Shown: in pieces, positions 25,013 through 32,715 of the stretch | How positions within the stretch are numbered: the first letter of the stretch is position 1 | Layout: the number at the start of each line of letters is the position of its first letter | From: JAJDNH01 sp964552395 | GTDB taxonomy: Bacteria; Acidobacteriota; Thermoanaerobaculia; Thermoanaerobaculales; Sulfomarinibacteraceae | Length of the DNA: 40,551 nt | Direction of reading: 5' to 3' | Assembly: GCA_964552395.1 (NCBI GenBank) | Contig: CAZKGM010000028.1 | Location: 1 to 40,551, forward strand | Notes under the pieces: generated by a model | Databases searched by the model: none | The model's input: only the letters and a program-made list of their open reading frames with translations | Told to the model about the DNA's origin: nothing | Made by a program: the position numbers and the translations under genes

Positions 25013-26341
25013 TCAGTTGATGCCCTTGCAGACCTTCTCGACGTCAACGTTGTCGCCCAGCATCTGCTTGGCCTGGGGCAGGCCGAGACGGGCGCCCCTG
25101 CAGTACCACCTCTTGGCTTCCTCGAGGTCCTTGGAAACGCCGTAACCGTTGGCGTACAGGTTGCCCGCCGCGAACATAGCAGTGGCGTTGCCGTCGGCGG
25201 CGGCCTTCCTGTACCACTCCATGGCCTTGGAGTAGTCCTGCTGGACTCCGTTCCCGTTGTCGTACATGACGCCGACGGCGTACTCGGCCTCGACGAACCC
25301 CTGGTTGGCGGCCTTCGAGATCAGCTCGAACGACTTGTTGGCGTCCCTCTCCACGCCGCGTCCCGAGGCGTAATGCATGCCGAGCTGATACTGGGCACGG
25401 GCAAAGCCGTGGTTGGCAGCCTTGGTGTAGAGCTCAACCGCCTTCGCCTGGTCCTCGGGGACTCCCTGCCCGTGCTCGTACAGCCACCCGAGGTCGTACT
25501 GGGCGCGTGCCATGCCCTGGTCGGCGGCGTTGCGGAACCAGACCGCGGCCTCTTTCTTGTCCGCCTTGAGCCCGCCCTCGCCGTTGGCGTACGCCTTGCC
25601 GAGGTCGTACTCCGCCTGGGCGTAACCGAGCTCGGCCGCCTTGCGGACCTTGGCTAGCGCCTCCGGAGAGTCCGGCCTGAGCCCCCGTGCCGGATTGAGT
25701 GTTCCGAGCCGGTAGATCGCGTCGAGATTGCCGTTCTTTGCAGACTCCCGAAGCAGCTCGATCGCTCGGGCGTTGTCCTTCTCGACTCCCCGTCCTTCCA
25801 GGTACATCATGGCCAGGGCGTACTGCGCATCGGCGTGTCCCTGGTCTGCCGCCTTCGTCAACCAGGCCGCTGCTTCCCCGGGGTTCTTGTCGACCCCCAT
25901 CCCCTGCATGCAGAGAAGCCCGAGAGCGTACTGGGCCGGCGCCCACCCCTGGGAGGCCGAACGCTTGAGCCACGTGGCCGCTTCCTTCGGGTCCTTCTCG
26001 ATGCCGTTGCCCTTGAGATAGGCAATGCCCAGGTTGTACTGCGCCTTGGCATGGCCGAGCTCGGCGGCCTTCCGGTACCACGTCAAGGCCAGCCCCTGGT
26101 CCTGCGGAGCTCCCTGTCCCGTCGCGTAGAGGTACCCCAGGCGGAACTGGGCCTCCGGGTCTCCTTGGGACGCCAGTCGACGCCAAAGCTCCAGCGCCTC
26201 CTGGTAGCGGCCGGCCTGATAGGCCGCGAGCCCCTGCTTGAGCGGTGTGCTCTCCTTCGTCTGCGGGGTGGCCAAAGCCAGAGCGGGAGCAAGGAGCAGG
26301 AGCGTGATGGGGGTGAGAGTCCGGCGGGTTAGAGCCTTCAT
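25013..26341 (-). CDS. Secreted Sel1-repeat (TPR-like) protein 1
   Basis: 442 aa. A signal peptide (residues 1-26, ending LALATPQ) is followed by about ten 36-residue Sel1-like repeats (pattern AQYxLGxxYxxGxGVxxDxxxAxxWxxKAAxxG) to the C-terminus, which has one Cys pair (WYCRGAR, EKVCKG). Sel1 repeats form solenoids for protein-protein contact; exported members are often adaptor or surface proteins. One repeat (LNPARGLRPDSPEAL) is irregular, as in its paralogue at 30266-31621. AAGGAGGTG precedes the ATG. An almost identical but broken copy lies at 39391-40471. Confidence 0.9.
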   Translation of the reverse strand: MKALTRRTLTPITLLLLAPALALATPQTKESTPLKQGLAAYQAGRYQEALELWRRLASQGDPEAQFRLGYLYATGQGAPQDQGLALTWYRKAAELGHAKAQYNLGIAYLKGNGIEKDPKEAATWLKRSASQGWAPAQYALGLLCMQGMGVDKNPGEAAAWLTKAADQGHADAQYALAMMYLEGRGVEKDNARAIELLRESAKNGNLDAIYRLGTLNPARGLRPDSPEALAKVRKAAELGYAQAEYDLGKAYANGEGGLKADKKEAAVWFRNAADQGMARAQYDLGWLYEHGQGVPEDQAKAVELYTKAANHGFARAQYQLGMHYASGRGVERDANKSFELISKAANQGFVEAEYAVGVMYDNGNGVQQDYSKAMEWYRKAAADGNATAMFAAGNLYANGYGVSKDLEEAKRWYCRGARLGLPQAKQMLGDNVDVEKVCKGIN

Positions 26342-26368
26342 GGGTGGCACCTCCTTGGCGCTAACGAG
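25013..26368 (-). repeat. Direct repeat, intact member (Sel1 gene plus ribosome binding site)
   Basis: Positions 25026-25736 match 39404-40114, and 25982-26368 match 40112-40498, at constant offsets of 14378 and 14130. The second member therefore lacks 248 bp. The shared block ends abruptly 27 bp upstream of the start codon (…CTAACGAG) and near the stop codon. Confidence 0.9.
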
Positions 26369-26439
26369 GAGATGGTACGCCCGCGGTGCTTCAGGTGGAA
26401 CCCCGGTGCTCTGCGCTTTACAAGCCGAAGAGGTGAAGA

Positions 26440-26463
26440 GCGGCGCGCCTGGGGGCGCGCCGC
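26440..26463 (-). terminator. GC-rich hairpin downstream of slhA
   Basis: A perfect 10-bp stem (GCGGCGCGCC / GGCGCGCCGC) with a 4-nt loop TGGG, 22 bp after the slhA stop. The sequence after it on the minus strand is pyrimidine-rich (CTCTTCACCTC) but has no clean T-run. It uses the same GGCGCGCC arms as the slhD terminator. Confidence 0.6.
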
Positions 26464-26484
26464 CATGACCCTGAGGTGGTGGAA

Positions 26485-27327
26485 TCACTCATACCAATGG
26501 AGTCCAAGGGCCTTGGCAAGGAAGACGGCCATCTGCGCTCTCGTGATCGGGGCATCGGGGCAGAAGTGGGTGGCGTCGCAGCCGGCGGTGATACCGGATG
26601 CGGCCAGAGCTTCGATGTGCTGGAACCCGAATGAACCCACGGGGACGTCGATAAAGGTCGCCGTGGCCGGCGCCGGGGAGATCGTGCGAGTCCAGTGGAC
26701 GGCGGCGCCCCAGAACCTGAGGGTATTGGTCCCGGAAGTTTGCGTTCCTGCCAGGCTCAGGTTGTAGCTGACGATGTTCTGTATGTCGTCGCCGTTGAGA
26801 TCGGCCCACTCGTGGACCACCACGGGTGGGTTCGGATACAGCTGTATCGCCGTGTAGCCCGGGGTCTCTGAAGCCCCGGTGCTGCCGGATGCGAACGAGA
26901 CGTAATGCGGGGTACCTTCAAACGGTGCCCCTTCGTAGCCGTGGAAGTCGAAGTACCACCCTCCGCCAGTGTCGTTGTCGTAGACCACCGCGTACACATA
27001 GTCGATGGAAGCCCCGTTGGGCAGATCGAGCTGAGTCCAGTAGGCTGCGGGCGTCGCGTAGGACGGTCCTACGTAACCCGTCCCGAGGTAGGCTGACGGC
27101 GTTGGTGTTCCCTGCCAGGGGACCCAGCGGGCCGCCTGGTAGGCCGTGTAGGCCCCGTCGGGTCCGAAACTCTCCGGCGACTGCTGACCCGGGGGCGGCG
27201 TGACAACCGGTGTGGCTGTGCCACCAGTGGGAGTCGTGCCTTTGGCGTACTGCGCTGCGGCCGGTAGAGGGGCTATCAGCGCTGCAGCGCCGAAAAACAG
27301 AGCGAAAAGGACAAAACGGCGTTTCAT
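26485..27327 (-). CDS. Exported protein with one C-terminal SLH domain (slhA)
   Basis: 280 aa. A signal peptide (cleavage likely after PAAAQ, about residue 26) is followed by a Pro/Thr/Gly-rich linker and a beta-rich domain of about 170 residues (LPNGASIDYVYAVVYDND, VVHEWADLNGDD). A single S-layer-homology domain closes the protein at about 224-280 (FIDVPVGSFGFQHIEALAAS, GITAGCDATHFCP, ITRAQMAVFLAKALGL). The SLH loop holds two cysteines that could pair. Classical SLH proteins have three such domains for cell-wall polymer binding, so anchoring by one is unproven. It belongs to a tandem family with slhB, the slhC remnant and slhD. AAGGAGGT precedes the ATG. Confidence 0.82.
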   Translation of the reverse strand: MKRRFVLFALFFGAAALIAPLPAAAQYAKGTTPTGGTATPVVTPPPGQQSPESFGPDGAYTAYQAARWVPWQGTPTPSAYLGTGYVGPSYATPAAYWTQLDLPNGASIDYVYAVVYDNDTGGGWYFDFHGYEGAPFEGTPHYVSFASGSTGASETPGYTAIQLYPNPPVVVHEWADLNGDDIQNIVSYNLSLAGTQTSGTNTLRFWGAAVHWTRTISPAPATATFIDVPVGSFGFQHIEALAASGITAGCDATHFCPDAPITRAQMAVFLAKALGLHWYE

Positions 27328-27344
27328 CGATCTGACCTCCTTAT

Positions 27345-27366
27345 GTCGTGAACGTGGTCACACGAC
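27345..27366 (-). promoter_or_regulatory. 5'-leader hairpin of slhA (covaries with slhB)
   Basis: On the minus strand, GTCGTG-T-GAC-CAC-GTT-CACGAC folds into 6 bp, a 1-nt bulge, 3 bp and a 3-nt loop. It ends 17 nt before the ATG, directly ahead of the ribosome binding site. slhB has the same structure at the same distance with compensatory changes, and one slhA pair is G-U. It is a probable RNA element controlling translation or stability; a protein operator is the alternative. Confidence 0.6.
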
Positions 27367-27659
27367 CTCGCCCGTCCTGTGTTCGTTTGAGCTCATGTCG
27401 GAGGAGAGTCCATCTTTCTCGGTCTGCAACTCGGCTTCAGCTACAGACTCGATTGTGGGGTGCCCTGGTGTTGTGCGCAGCAAGTCCCCACCGGTGCGGT
27501 TTTCGATGGGATGGCAGAAGAACCGAAGCGACCGCTATACGACTCGGGTGTCCGGCAGGACCTGGCGGCAGGTCCCGGCGCCGGCCGGGCGCAACTGTTG
27601 CTGCTGTCCGGGTCACCGAGAGGGGAGGGGCGCACCGCCTCCCCTCGGAGACGGATGCA
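27367..27659. other. Intergenic region between slhA and slhB
   Basis: No gene. The right half (about 27470-27640) is the 3' flank of slhB and aligns with the 3' flank of the slhC remnant (about 28650-28805); for example both contain CGCGGTTTTCGATG-like and GGCAGG segments. This shows that gene plus flank were duplicated as a unit. The left half is the slhA leader, where I see no clear -35/-10 pair. Confidence 0.5.
27620..27646 (-). terminator. Hairpin downstream of slhB
   Basis: A perfect 9-bp inverted repeat (GAGGGGAGG / CCTCCCCTC) with a 9-nt loop, beginning 13 bp after the slhB stop. No T-run follows on the minus strand, so termination strength is uncertain. Confidence 0.5.
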
Positions 27660-28499
27660 TCACTCGCTCCACTCAAGCCCGAGAGCCTTGGCAAGGAAAA
27701 CGGCCATCTGCGCTCTCGTGAGCGGGGCGTTGGGGCAGAAGTGGGTAGCGTCGCAGCCGGCGGTGATACCGGATGCGGCCAGAGCTTCGATGTGCTTGAA
27801 ACCGAACGAGCCTACCGGCACGTCGAGGAAGGTCGCCGTCGCGGGAGCGGCGGAGATCGTCCGGGTCCAGTGGACGACGGCACCCCAGAAGGCAAGAGTG
27901 TTCAAGGATGATGGCACAGCCTCCAGTTCCAGGTTGTAGCTGACGACGTCCTGCGTGCCGTCGTCGTTGAGATCGGCCCACTCGTGGACCACTATTGGTG
28001 GGTTCGGGTACAGCTGGATCGCCGTGTAGCCCGGCTGGCCGCCAGCGCTGGTGCTACCACCTTGCCACGTCACGATGTGTGGGCTTCCGGAGAACGCCGC
28101 GCCCTCGTAGCCCTTGAAAGTGAAGGACCAGTACCCGTTAGGGTCGTAGTCGTAGAGCACGGCGTACACGTAGTCGATCGCGGCACCGTTCGGCAGATCG
28201 AGCTGGGTCCAGTAGTCCGCCTGACTGGTGCCGGAAGGTCCAACGTAACCCGAGGCAGCATAGAACTGAGGGTTTGGGGTGCCAGCTTTTGGGATCCAGC
28301 GCGCCGCCTGGAACGCCGTGTATGTCCCAGCGGTCCCGAAACCGTCGGGGGCCTGCTGACCCGGGGGCGGCGTGACAACCGGGGTCGAGGAGCTTCCCGT
28401 AGCCGGCGCGCCATTGGCATACTGGGCTGCGGCAGGCGGAGGAGCCGCCAGTACAGCAACGGCAAGGAACAAGGCGAAAAGGAAAAGACGATGTTTCAT
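27660..28499 (-). CDS. Exported protein with one C-terminal SLH domain (slhB)
   Basis: 279 aa, clearly paralogous to slhA along its whole length: a signal peptide ending PPAAAQ, the linker TPPPGQQAPDGF, a beta-rich middle with LPNGAAIDYVYAVLYDYD and VVHEWADLNDDG, and a C-terminal SLH domain FLDVPVGSFGFKHIEALAAS with the same GCDATHFCP cysteine pair. Differences concentrate in surface-loop-like stretches. The ribosome binding site is weaker than that of slhA (AAGGGGGT). The ATG context (GGATCG-ATG) and the leader hairpin are shared with slhA. Confidence 0.82.
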   Translation of the reverse strand: MKHRLFLFALFLAVAVLAAPPPAAAQYANGAPATGSSSTPVVTPPPGQQAPDGFGTAGTYTAFQAARWIPKAGTPNPQFYAASGYVGPSGTSQADYWTQLDLPNGAAIDYVYAVLYDYDPNGYWSFTFKGYEGAAFSGSPHIVTWQGGSTSAGGQPGYTAIQLYPNPPIVVHEWADLNDDGTQDVVSYNLELEAVPSSLNTLAFWGAVVHWTRTISAAPATATFLDVPVGSFGFKHIEALAASGITAGCDATHFCPNAPLTRAQMAVFLAKALGLEWSE

Positions 28500-28516
28500 C
28501 GATCCAACCCCCTTGT

Positions 28517-28538
28517 GTCATGGGCGCGGCCACATGAC
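28517..28538 (-). promoter_or_regulatory. 5'-leader hairpin of slhB (covaries with slhA)
   Basis: On the minus strand, GTCATG-T-GGC-CGC-GCC-CATGAC gives the same 6 bp + bulged T + 3 bp + 3-nt loop as in slhA, again 17 nt from the ATG. Relative to slhA one outer pair changes G-C to A-T and two inner pairs change (G-U to G-C, A-T to G-C), always keeping pairing. Confidence 0.6.
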
Positions 28539-28836
28539 TCCGTCCACGCTCATTGCGCCCGCGTTCAGTAATCTGTCAGGATGATCTCTTCTCGACCCCC
28601 AACTGAGATTAAGTTACATCCTCAACTACCGAGTGTCAAGATGCCCCGCGGAGCAGCTTTGCACCGGCGCGGTTTTCGATGTCATGGCAAAGAGGGCCGA
28701 GGCGCCCGCTCTACGGCCGGAGTGTCCGTGAGGGGCTCCCGGCAGGCACCGGCGCTCGCTGGGGGGCACCGCTGCCGTACGGGTCCCCGAAAGAGGAGGG
28801 ACGCGCCGGTTCGAGCCTAGCCCTAGGACGGTTGGA
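28539..28836. other. Intergenic region between slhB and the slhC remnant
   Basis: No gene. It contains the slhB leader, with a candidate promoter at 28611-28639, and from about 28650 a diverged copy of the slhB 3' flank, which belongs to the slhC unit. Confidence 0.5.
28611..28639 (-). promoter_or_regulatory. Candidate promoter of slhB
   Basis: On the minus strand: a perfect -35 TTGACA (28634-28639), a 17-bp spacer and a weak -10 TAACTT (28611-28616), inside the most AT-rich part of the leader. This predicts a 5' leader of about 105 nt that includes the covarying hairpin. Confidence 0.4.
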
Positions 28837-28999
28837 TCAGGACGACCAGTGCAGACCGAGCGCCTTGGCGAGGGAGACGGCCGTCTGTGCCCTCGTGATT
28901 TGGGCGTCGGGGCAGTAGTGGGTGGCATCGCAGCCGGCGGTGATGCCGGATGCTGCCAGCGCCTCGATCTGCCGGAAGCTGCCGATCGGGGGCGAGAGG
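28837..28999 (-). pseudogene. SLH-domain remnant (slhC)
   Basis: Only the C-terminal ~53 residues of an slh-type protein remain, reading PPIGSFRQIEALAASGITAG, then GCDATHYCP and ITRAQTAVSLAKALGL, then a stop at 28837. No signal peptide, start site or beta-rich domain precedes it; the frame runs upstream into unrelated sequence antisense or out of frame to slhD. Its 3' flank is homologous to that of slhB. It is a deleted third tandem unit. Confidence 0.8.
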
Positions 29000-29141
29000 T
29001 TGCAGAACGGCCCCTCTACCGGGTCCGTGGCCGTGTGGACCGGCTGGATGGAAGCGCTCTGAGCGGCACGGGAGCCGTATGCGACCCGCGGTCGCGACAG
29101 CCTCGCGGCCGGGCGGATTGTGGAGAACCGTTGTGGAGATA

Positions 29142-29168
29142 CAAAACGGCGCGCCGTACGGCGCGCCG
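29142..29168 (-). terminator. Intrinsic terminator of slhD
   Basis: On the minus strand, CGGCGCGCC-GTAC-GGCGCGCCG (29147-29168) forms a perfect 9-bp stem followed immediately by TTTTGT. This is a classical Rho-independent terminator 27 bp after the slhD stop codon. Confidence 0.85.
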
Positions 29169-29195
29169 GGTTTCGATCCGAAACGAGAACGGCTA

Positions 29196-30023
29196 TCAGA
29201 TATCCCAGTGCAGGCCAAGCGCCTTGGCCAGGAAGACGGCCATCTGCGCTCTCGAGATTGGCGAGTTGGGACAGAAGTGGGTCGCATCGCATCCTGCCGT
29301 AATCCCGGAGGATGCGAGCGCTTCAATCTGCCGGAAGCCGAAGGAACCCACCGGCACGTCGACAAAGGTCGCCGTCGCCGGCGCCGGGGAGATCTGGAGG
29401 TGCATCCAGAACGTCATGCCGTACAGACCCTCGTAGAGGGACCCGCTCTGATGGAGGATCGCCAGAACATACTGCGACGTGCCCTTATTGGGAACGGTGT
29501 AATCGACCGCGAAGTCGACATACCTGTTACCGGCGGACGAAGCGCTGGGCGTCAGACTCACGATGGTAGCTTTCGGACCGTACATGTAGTTCTCGAACAT
29601 TCCCATGCTCGGGGTTGATGCGGTCGTGTTGTCGTACATGATGGCCCGCACGTACTCGAGGTGTGCTCCGGTGGGGAGGTGGACCGGGTAGCCGACGCAG
29701 AGGCCGGTGTCGGAGGAGGGCCTGAGAATGTCCAGATTGCTGATGGAGGGTGTTCCGTTGGAGCTGCATCCCCAGCGCCGAACGTAGTCTGCTACGCCAA
29801 CCGTGTAGGTGACATAGTCCTGAATGCCCCACTTCGGGTCCATGGGGGGAGGGCCTTCCGGGATGTTCCCCGTAGCAACCTCGGTCGTGGCCGGGACGTC
29901 CGCGGGCACCTGCGAGGCGTCCATCTCCGCGCCGTTCCAGGCCACCATCTGGGCCTGGGCCAGCGATGCTGTAGCCATGGCGGCTACCACGAGAACGATC
30001 AGGGCGACACAATACCTTCTCAT
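29196..30023 (-). CDS. Exported protein with one C-terminal SLH domain (slhD)
   Basis: 275 aa. A signal peptide (residues 1-24, ending SLAQAQ) leads to a middle domain only distantly like slhA/slhB (shared LPTGAHLEYVRAIMYDN motif, two extra Cys), then the C-terminal SLH domain FVDVPVGSFGFRQIEALASS with GCDATHFCP and ISRAQMAVFLAKALGL. The conserved end and diverged middle suggest a common anchor with different exposed parts. AAGGGAG precedes the ATG at 30023. The leader hairpin of slhA/slhB is absent. It ends at a strong terminator. Confidence 0.82.
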   Translation of the reverse strand: MRRYCVALIVLVVAAMATASLAQAQMVAWNGAEMDASQVPADVPATTEVATGNIPEGPPPMDPKWGIQDYVTYTVGVADYVRRWGCSSNGTPSISNLDILRPSSDTGLCVGYPVHLPTGAHLEYVRAIMYDNTTASTPSMGMFENYMYGPKATIVSLTPSASSAGNRYVDFAVDYTVPNKGTSQYVLAILHQSGSLYEGLYGMTFWMHLQISPAPATATFVDVPVGSFGFRQIEALASSGITAGCDATHFCPNSPISRAQMAVFLAKALGLHWDI

Positions 30024-30265
30024 ACAAAACTCCCTTCTGCGTAGGTTCGAGGCCGGGGTTTTCGAGGAGTTCCTCCTTTGCCAGCTCACCCACAGATTGT
30101 TTCGGTACCCACGACTGTGACACGGAACGCGGGGCGTGTCAATCCTCGGGAGGGCGCTATCGGTGGCCAGCCGTAGGGGGCCGTCCGGACCGTGGAGGCC
30201 GACTCGGGCCGAGAGCATCTTCCTGGGCAAGGAACGGCCTCAGGCCGTCGGCAAAAGCCTCGATC

Positions 30266-31621
30266 TCAGGGCGTGGGCGTTGCTTTCGGTGTGAGGCTCT
30301 TGTGAGGCGTGGCAGTCTCCTTGCACACGGTATCGGGATCCCCCCCGAGCACCTTGCGGGCGTCCTCGAGGCCCAGCCTGGCGGCCTGGCAGTACCAGCG
30401 CTCGGCCTCCCTCTGGTCCTCGCCGACGCCAATGCCGTTGGCGTACAGGCTGCCGATCGCGTACATGGCCTCCGCACTTCCGTCGCCTGCCGCCTTCTTG
30501 TACCAGGAGAGGGCTTTCGAATAGTCCTTCGTTGTGCCGCGGCCGCCGCCGTACATCACGCCGAGCGCATACTCGGCCTTCACGTTGCCCTGGGCGGCGG
30601 CCCGGGACATGAGATCGAACGCACGCTCGAGGTTGGGCGCAGTGCCTCGGCCCGAGGCGACAAGGAGGGCCAGGGCGTACTGCGCGCGTGCGAACCCCTG
30701 GTCGGCAGCCTTGCCGTACCATGCCTCGGCCTCGGAATCGCTCTTCTCGACTCCATCGCCGTTCTCATACAGGTAGCCGAGGTCGTACTGGGCGCGTGCC
30801 AGCCCCTGGTCGGCGGCCTTGCGGAACCAGGCTGCGGCGTCCTTCTTGTCGGTCGTCAGTCCCGCCTTTCCGGTGGCATACGCTTTGCCGAGGTCATACT
30901 CGGCCTGCGAGTAGCCGAGCTCGGCAGCGGCCCGGATCTTGGCGAGCGTCTCGGGAGAGCTAGCCTCGAGACCGCGCGCCGGGTTCAGGATTCCGAGCTG
31001 ATAGATGGCCTCGAGATGGTCTTGCTTGGCCGCCTTCCGCAGCCACTCGATGGCGCTGGGCATGCTCTTTTTGACCCCAGTGCCCCGCAGATACTCCATG
31101 CCGAGGCTGAACTGCGCCTCGGCCATTCCCTGGTCGGCGGCCTTGCGGAACCACTCTGCGGCTGCTGCCGGATCGCGCGTAACGCCGAGCCCCTGGACGT
31201 CGAGCAGGCCGAGGGCGTACTGCGCCGGCGCATACCCCTGCTGGGCGGATTTGTGGAGCCAGGTGGCGGCCTCCGCCGCGTTCTTGCCGACGCCCTTGCC
31301 CTGGAGCAGGGCGATTCCGAGGTTGTACTGGGCCTTGGCGTGGCCGGACCCGGCGGCCTTGAGGTACCAGTTCGCCGCGATCTCGGCATCCTCGGGAACG
31401 CCCTGCCCCTGCGCGTACATGAAGCCGAGCCGGAACTGTGCCTCGGAGCTTCCCTGCTCCGCCAGCGGGCGCCAGGCCGCAAGCGCCTGCGCAAAGTCCC
31501 CGGTCTTGTAGGCGTCGAGCCCGCGCTGCAGCTGGTCGTCGGACCCAGCCCGGGCCGTCCAGGTCAGGCCCGCCACGAGAACCAATGTGAAGATGCCGAC
31601 CGCGATCCGTGACGCCTTCAT
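30266..31621 (-). CDS. Secreted Sel1-repeat (TPR-like) protein 2
   Basis: 451 aa. A signal peptide (residues 1-25, ending WTARAG) is followed by about ten Sel1-like repeats, collinear with Sel1 protein 1 including the irregular repeat (LNPARGLEASSPETL), and a Lys/Thr/Pro-rich tail after the last Cys. It is a diverged paralogue (roughly 60% by eye), not the recent duplicate. Flanking the slh cluster on the far side, it is transcribed in the same direction as the slh genes. AAGGAG precedes the ATG at 31621. Function probably extracytoplasmic scaffolding (inference). Confidence 0.88.
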   Translation of the reverse strand: MKASRIAVGIFTLVLVAGLTWTARAGSDDQLQRGLDAYKTGDFAQALAAWRPLAEQGSSEAQFRLGFMYAQGQGVPEDAEIAANWYLKAAGSGHAKAQYNLGIALLQGKGVGKNAAEAATWLHKSAQQGYAPAQYALGLLDVQGLGVTRDPAAAAEWFRKAADQGMAEAQFSLGMEYLRGTGVKKSMPSAIEWLRKAAKQDHLEAIYQLGILNPARGLEASSPETLAKIRAAAELGYSQAEYDLGKAYATGKAGLTTDKKDAAAWFRKAADQGLARAQYDLGYLYENGDGVEKSDSEAEAWYGKAADQGFARAQYALALLVASGRGTAPNLERAFDLMSRAAAQGNVKAEYALGVMYGGGRGTTKDYSKALSWYKKAAGDGSAEAMYAIGSLYANGIGVGEDQREAERWYCQAARLGLEDARKVLGGDPDTVCKETATPHKSLTPKATPTP

Positions 31622-31833
31622 GCCGCGCTCCTTCCGCTCACACTTTGCAGATGATACATGGCTCCCCACGCACACAAGAGGCCGGCCGGCAACCGGGCAA
31701 GGCCGAGCGCGACCGCAGCGGTGGCTCCACTCGAGGCCGCCCCTTGTCCTTGCCTCCCGCAGCGGCTTGACGGAGGAGAGGTGCGGCCAGCCACTGTTCC
31801 GCCTACCATCGGCGCCGAACGCCGGGCCTCGGA

Positions 31834-32715
31834 TCAGCGGCCGTGGAGGAACCAGATCAGGAAGACACACGCGGCTCCTGCGGCCAGGTAGAGCTGCCGG
31901 TAGACATGGCGGTACCGCGTGATTCCCTCATGGCTCGGGTCTCGGACCACCTTGGCGAACGCCGCACCGTGGAGCGGCGCGATAACCAAGAACGGGACCA
32001 TGTGACGCAGCTCGAGCCACGAATCGAGCAGCGCCGCGAGCAGCAGCAGGTAGGCCACGATGAACACGGCGATGCCGGCTGTGAGGGATGCCCGCGGTCC
32101 CCACCGGACGGCGCGGGTACTCAGGCCGGCTGCGCGGTCGGCGTCGACGTCGAGCGCCTCGTGGTTGAAGTGGCCGGCGGTAAAGACGAGCGAGAAAAAC
32201 CCGGCCAGCACGATGCCAGTGCCGTCCAGCGGCCGGACCATCGTGTAGCCGAGCCACAGCATCAGGAACCCGCCCGCGAGGTGGATCAGCGTTGGCGCTG
32301 TGTGGCCCTGCTTGAGGCGAAGGCCGGGGTGACTGTAGGCCGCGAAGAGGCAGAAGATCGCCAGCGCGAGCCCGGCGGCCATCGGGTCCGCCACGGTGAA
32401 CACCGCGATGCTGAGAGTGGAGGTCACGAGGGAGCAGGCGAGGGCGCCGGTGAGCGGGACCGTCCCGTTGGCGATCGAGTTGGTGCGGAACCTCGGGTTG
32501 GTGAGGTCGTGGACGGCGCCCCCCCAGCCGTTGAACACGTAAACACCGAGCGAAAGCAACGAGGTCGCGACCAGGAACACCGCGAGCCGGGGGAGGGGGA
32601 CGGTCTGCGTCCCGGCCAGCCCCAGGGCGAAGCCCATGGCCGGGAATCCGCACATCAGGATGGCCTCGGGCGCCCTCGTGGAGAGCGACAGGTTGCGGAG
32701 GAGCACGAGCCTCAC
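31834..32715 (-). CDS. UbiA-family prenyltransferase with degenerate first Asp motif
   Basis: 293-aa integral membrane protein with about eight hydrophobic helices. The second Asp motif is intact (D189-V-D191-A-D193 in NHEALDVDADRAAGLSTR). The first, normally NDxxDxxxD, reads NGWGGAVHD (N62 to D70), so two of three aspartates are Gly. The following NP/R-rich and NG segments are recognisable. UbiA enzymes prenylate quinone, heme, chlorophyll or glycerol-phosphate acceptors; the acceptor here is unknown. The GTG at 32715 overlaps the previous stop (GTGA). It is last in the unit with the GT-C protein and the phosphatase-superfamily enzyme. The longer 887-aa frame is a shadow upstream of this start. 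Confidence 0.85.
   Translation of the reverse strand: MRLVLLRNLSLSTRAPEAILMCGFPAMGFALGLAGTQTVPLPRLAVFLVATSLLSLGVYVFNGWGGAVHDLTNPRFRTNSIANGTVPLTGALACSLVTSTLSIAVFTVADPMAAGLALAIFCLFAAYSHPGLRLKQGHTAPTLIHLAGGFLMLWLGYTMVRPLDGTGIVLAGFFSLVFTAGHFNHEALDVDADRAAGLSTRAVRWGPRASLTAGIAVFIVAYLLLLAALLDSWLELRHMVPFLVIAPLHGAAFAKVVRDPSHEGITRYRHVYRQLYLAAGAACVFLIWFLHGR

Noticed and set aside
26440..29168. GGCGCGCC hairpins and slh tandem units as a CRISPR-like or integron array
   Set aside because: The repeats are terminators and gene duplications of irregular length; there are no regular short repeats with unique spacers, and no integrase or cas genes.
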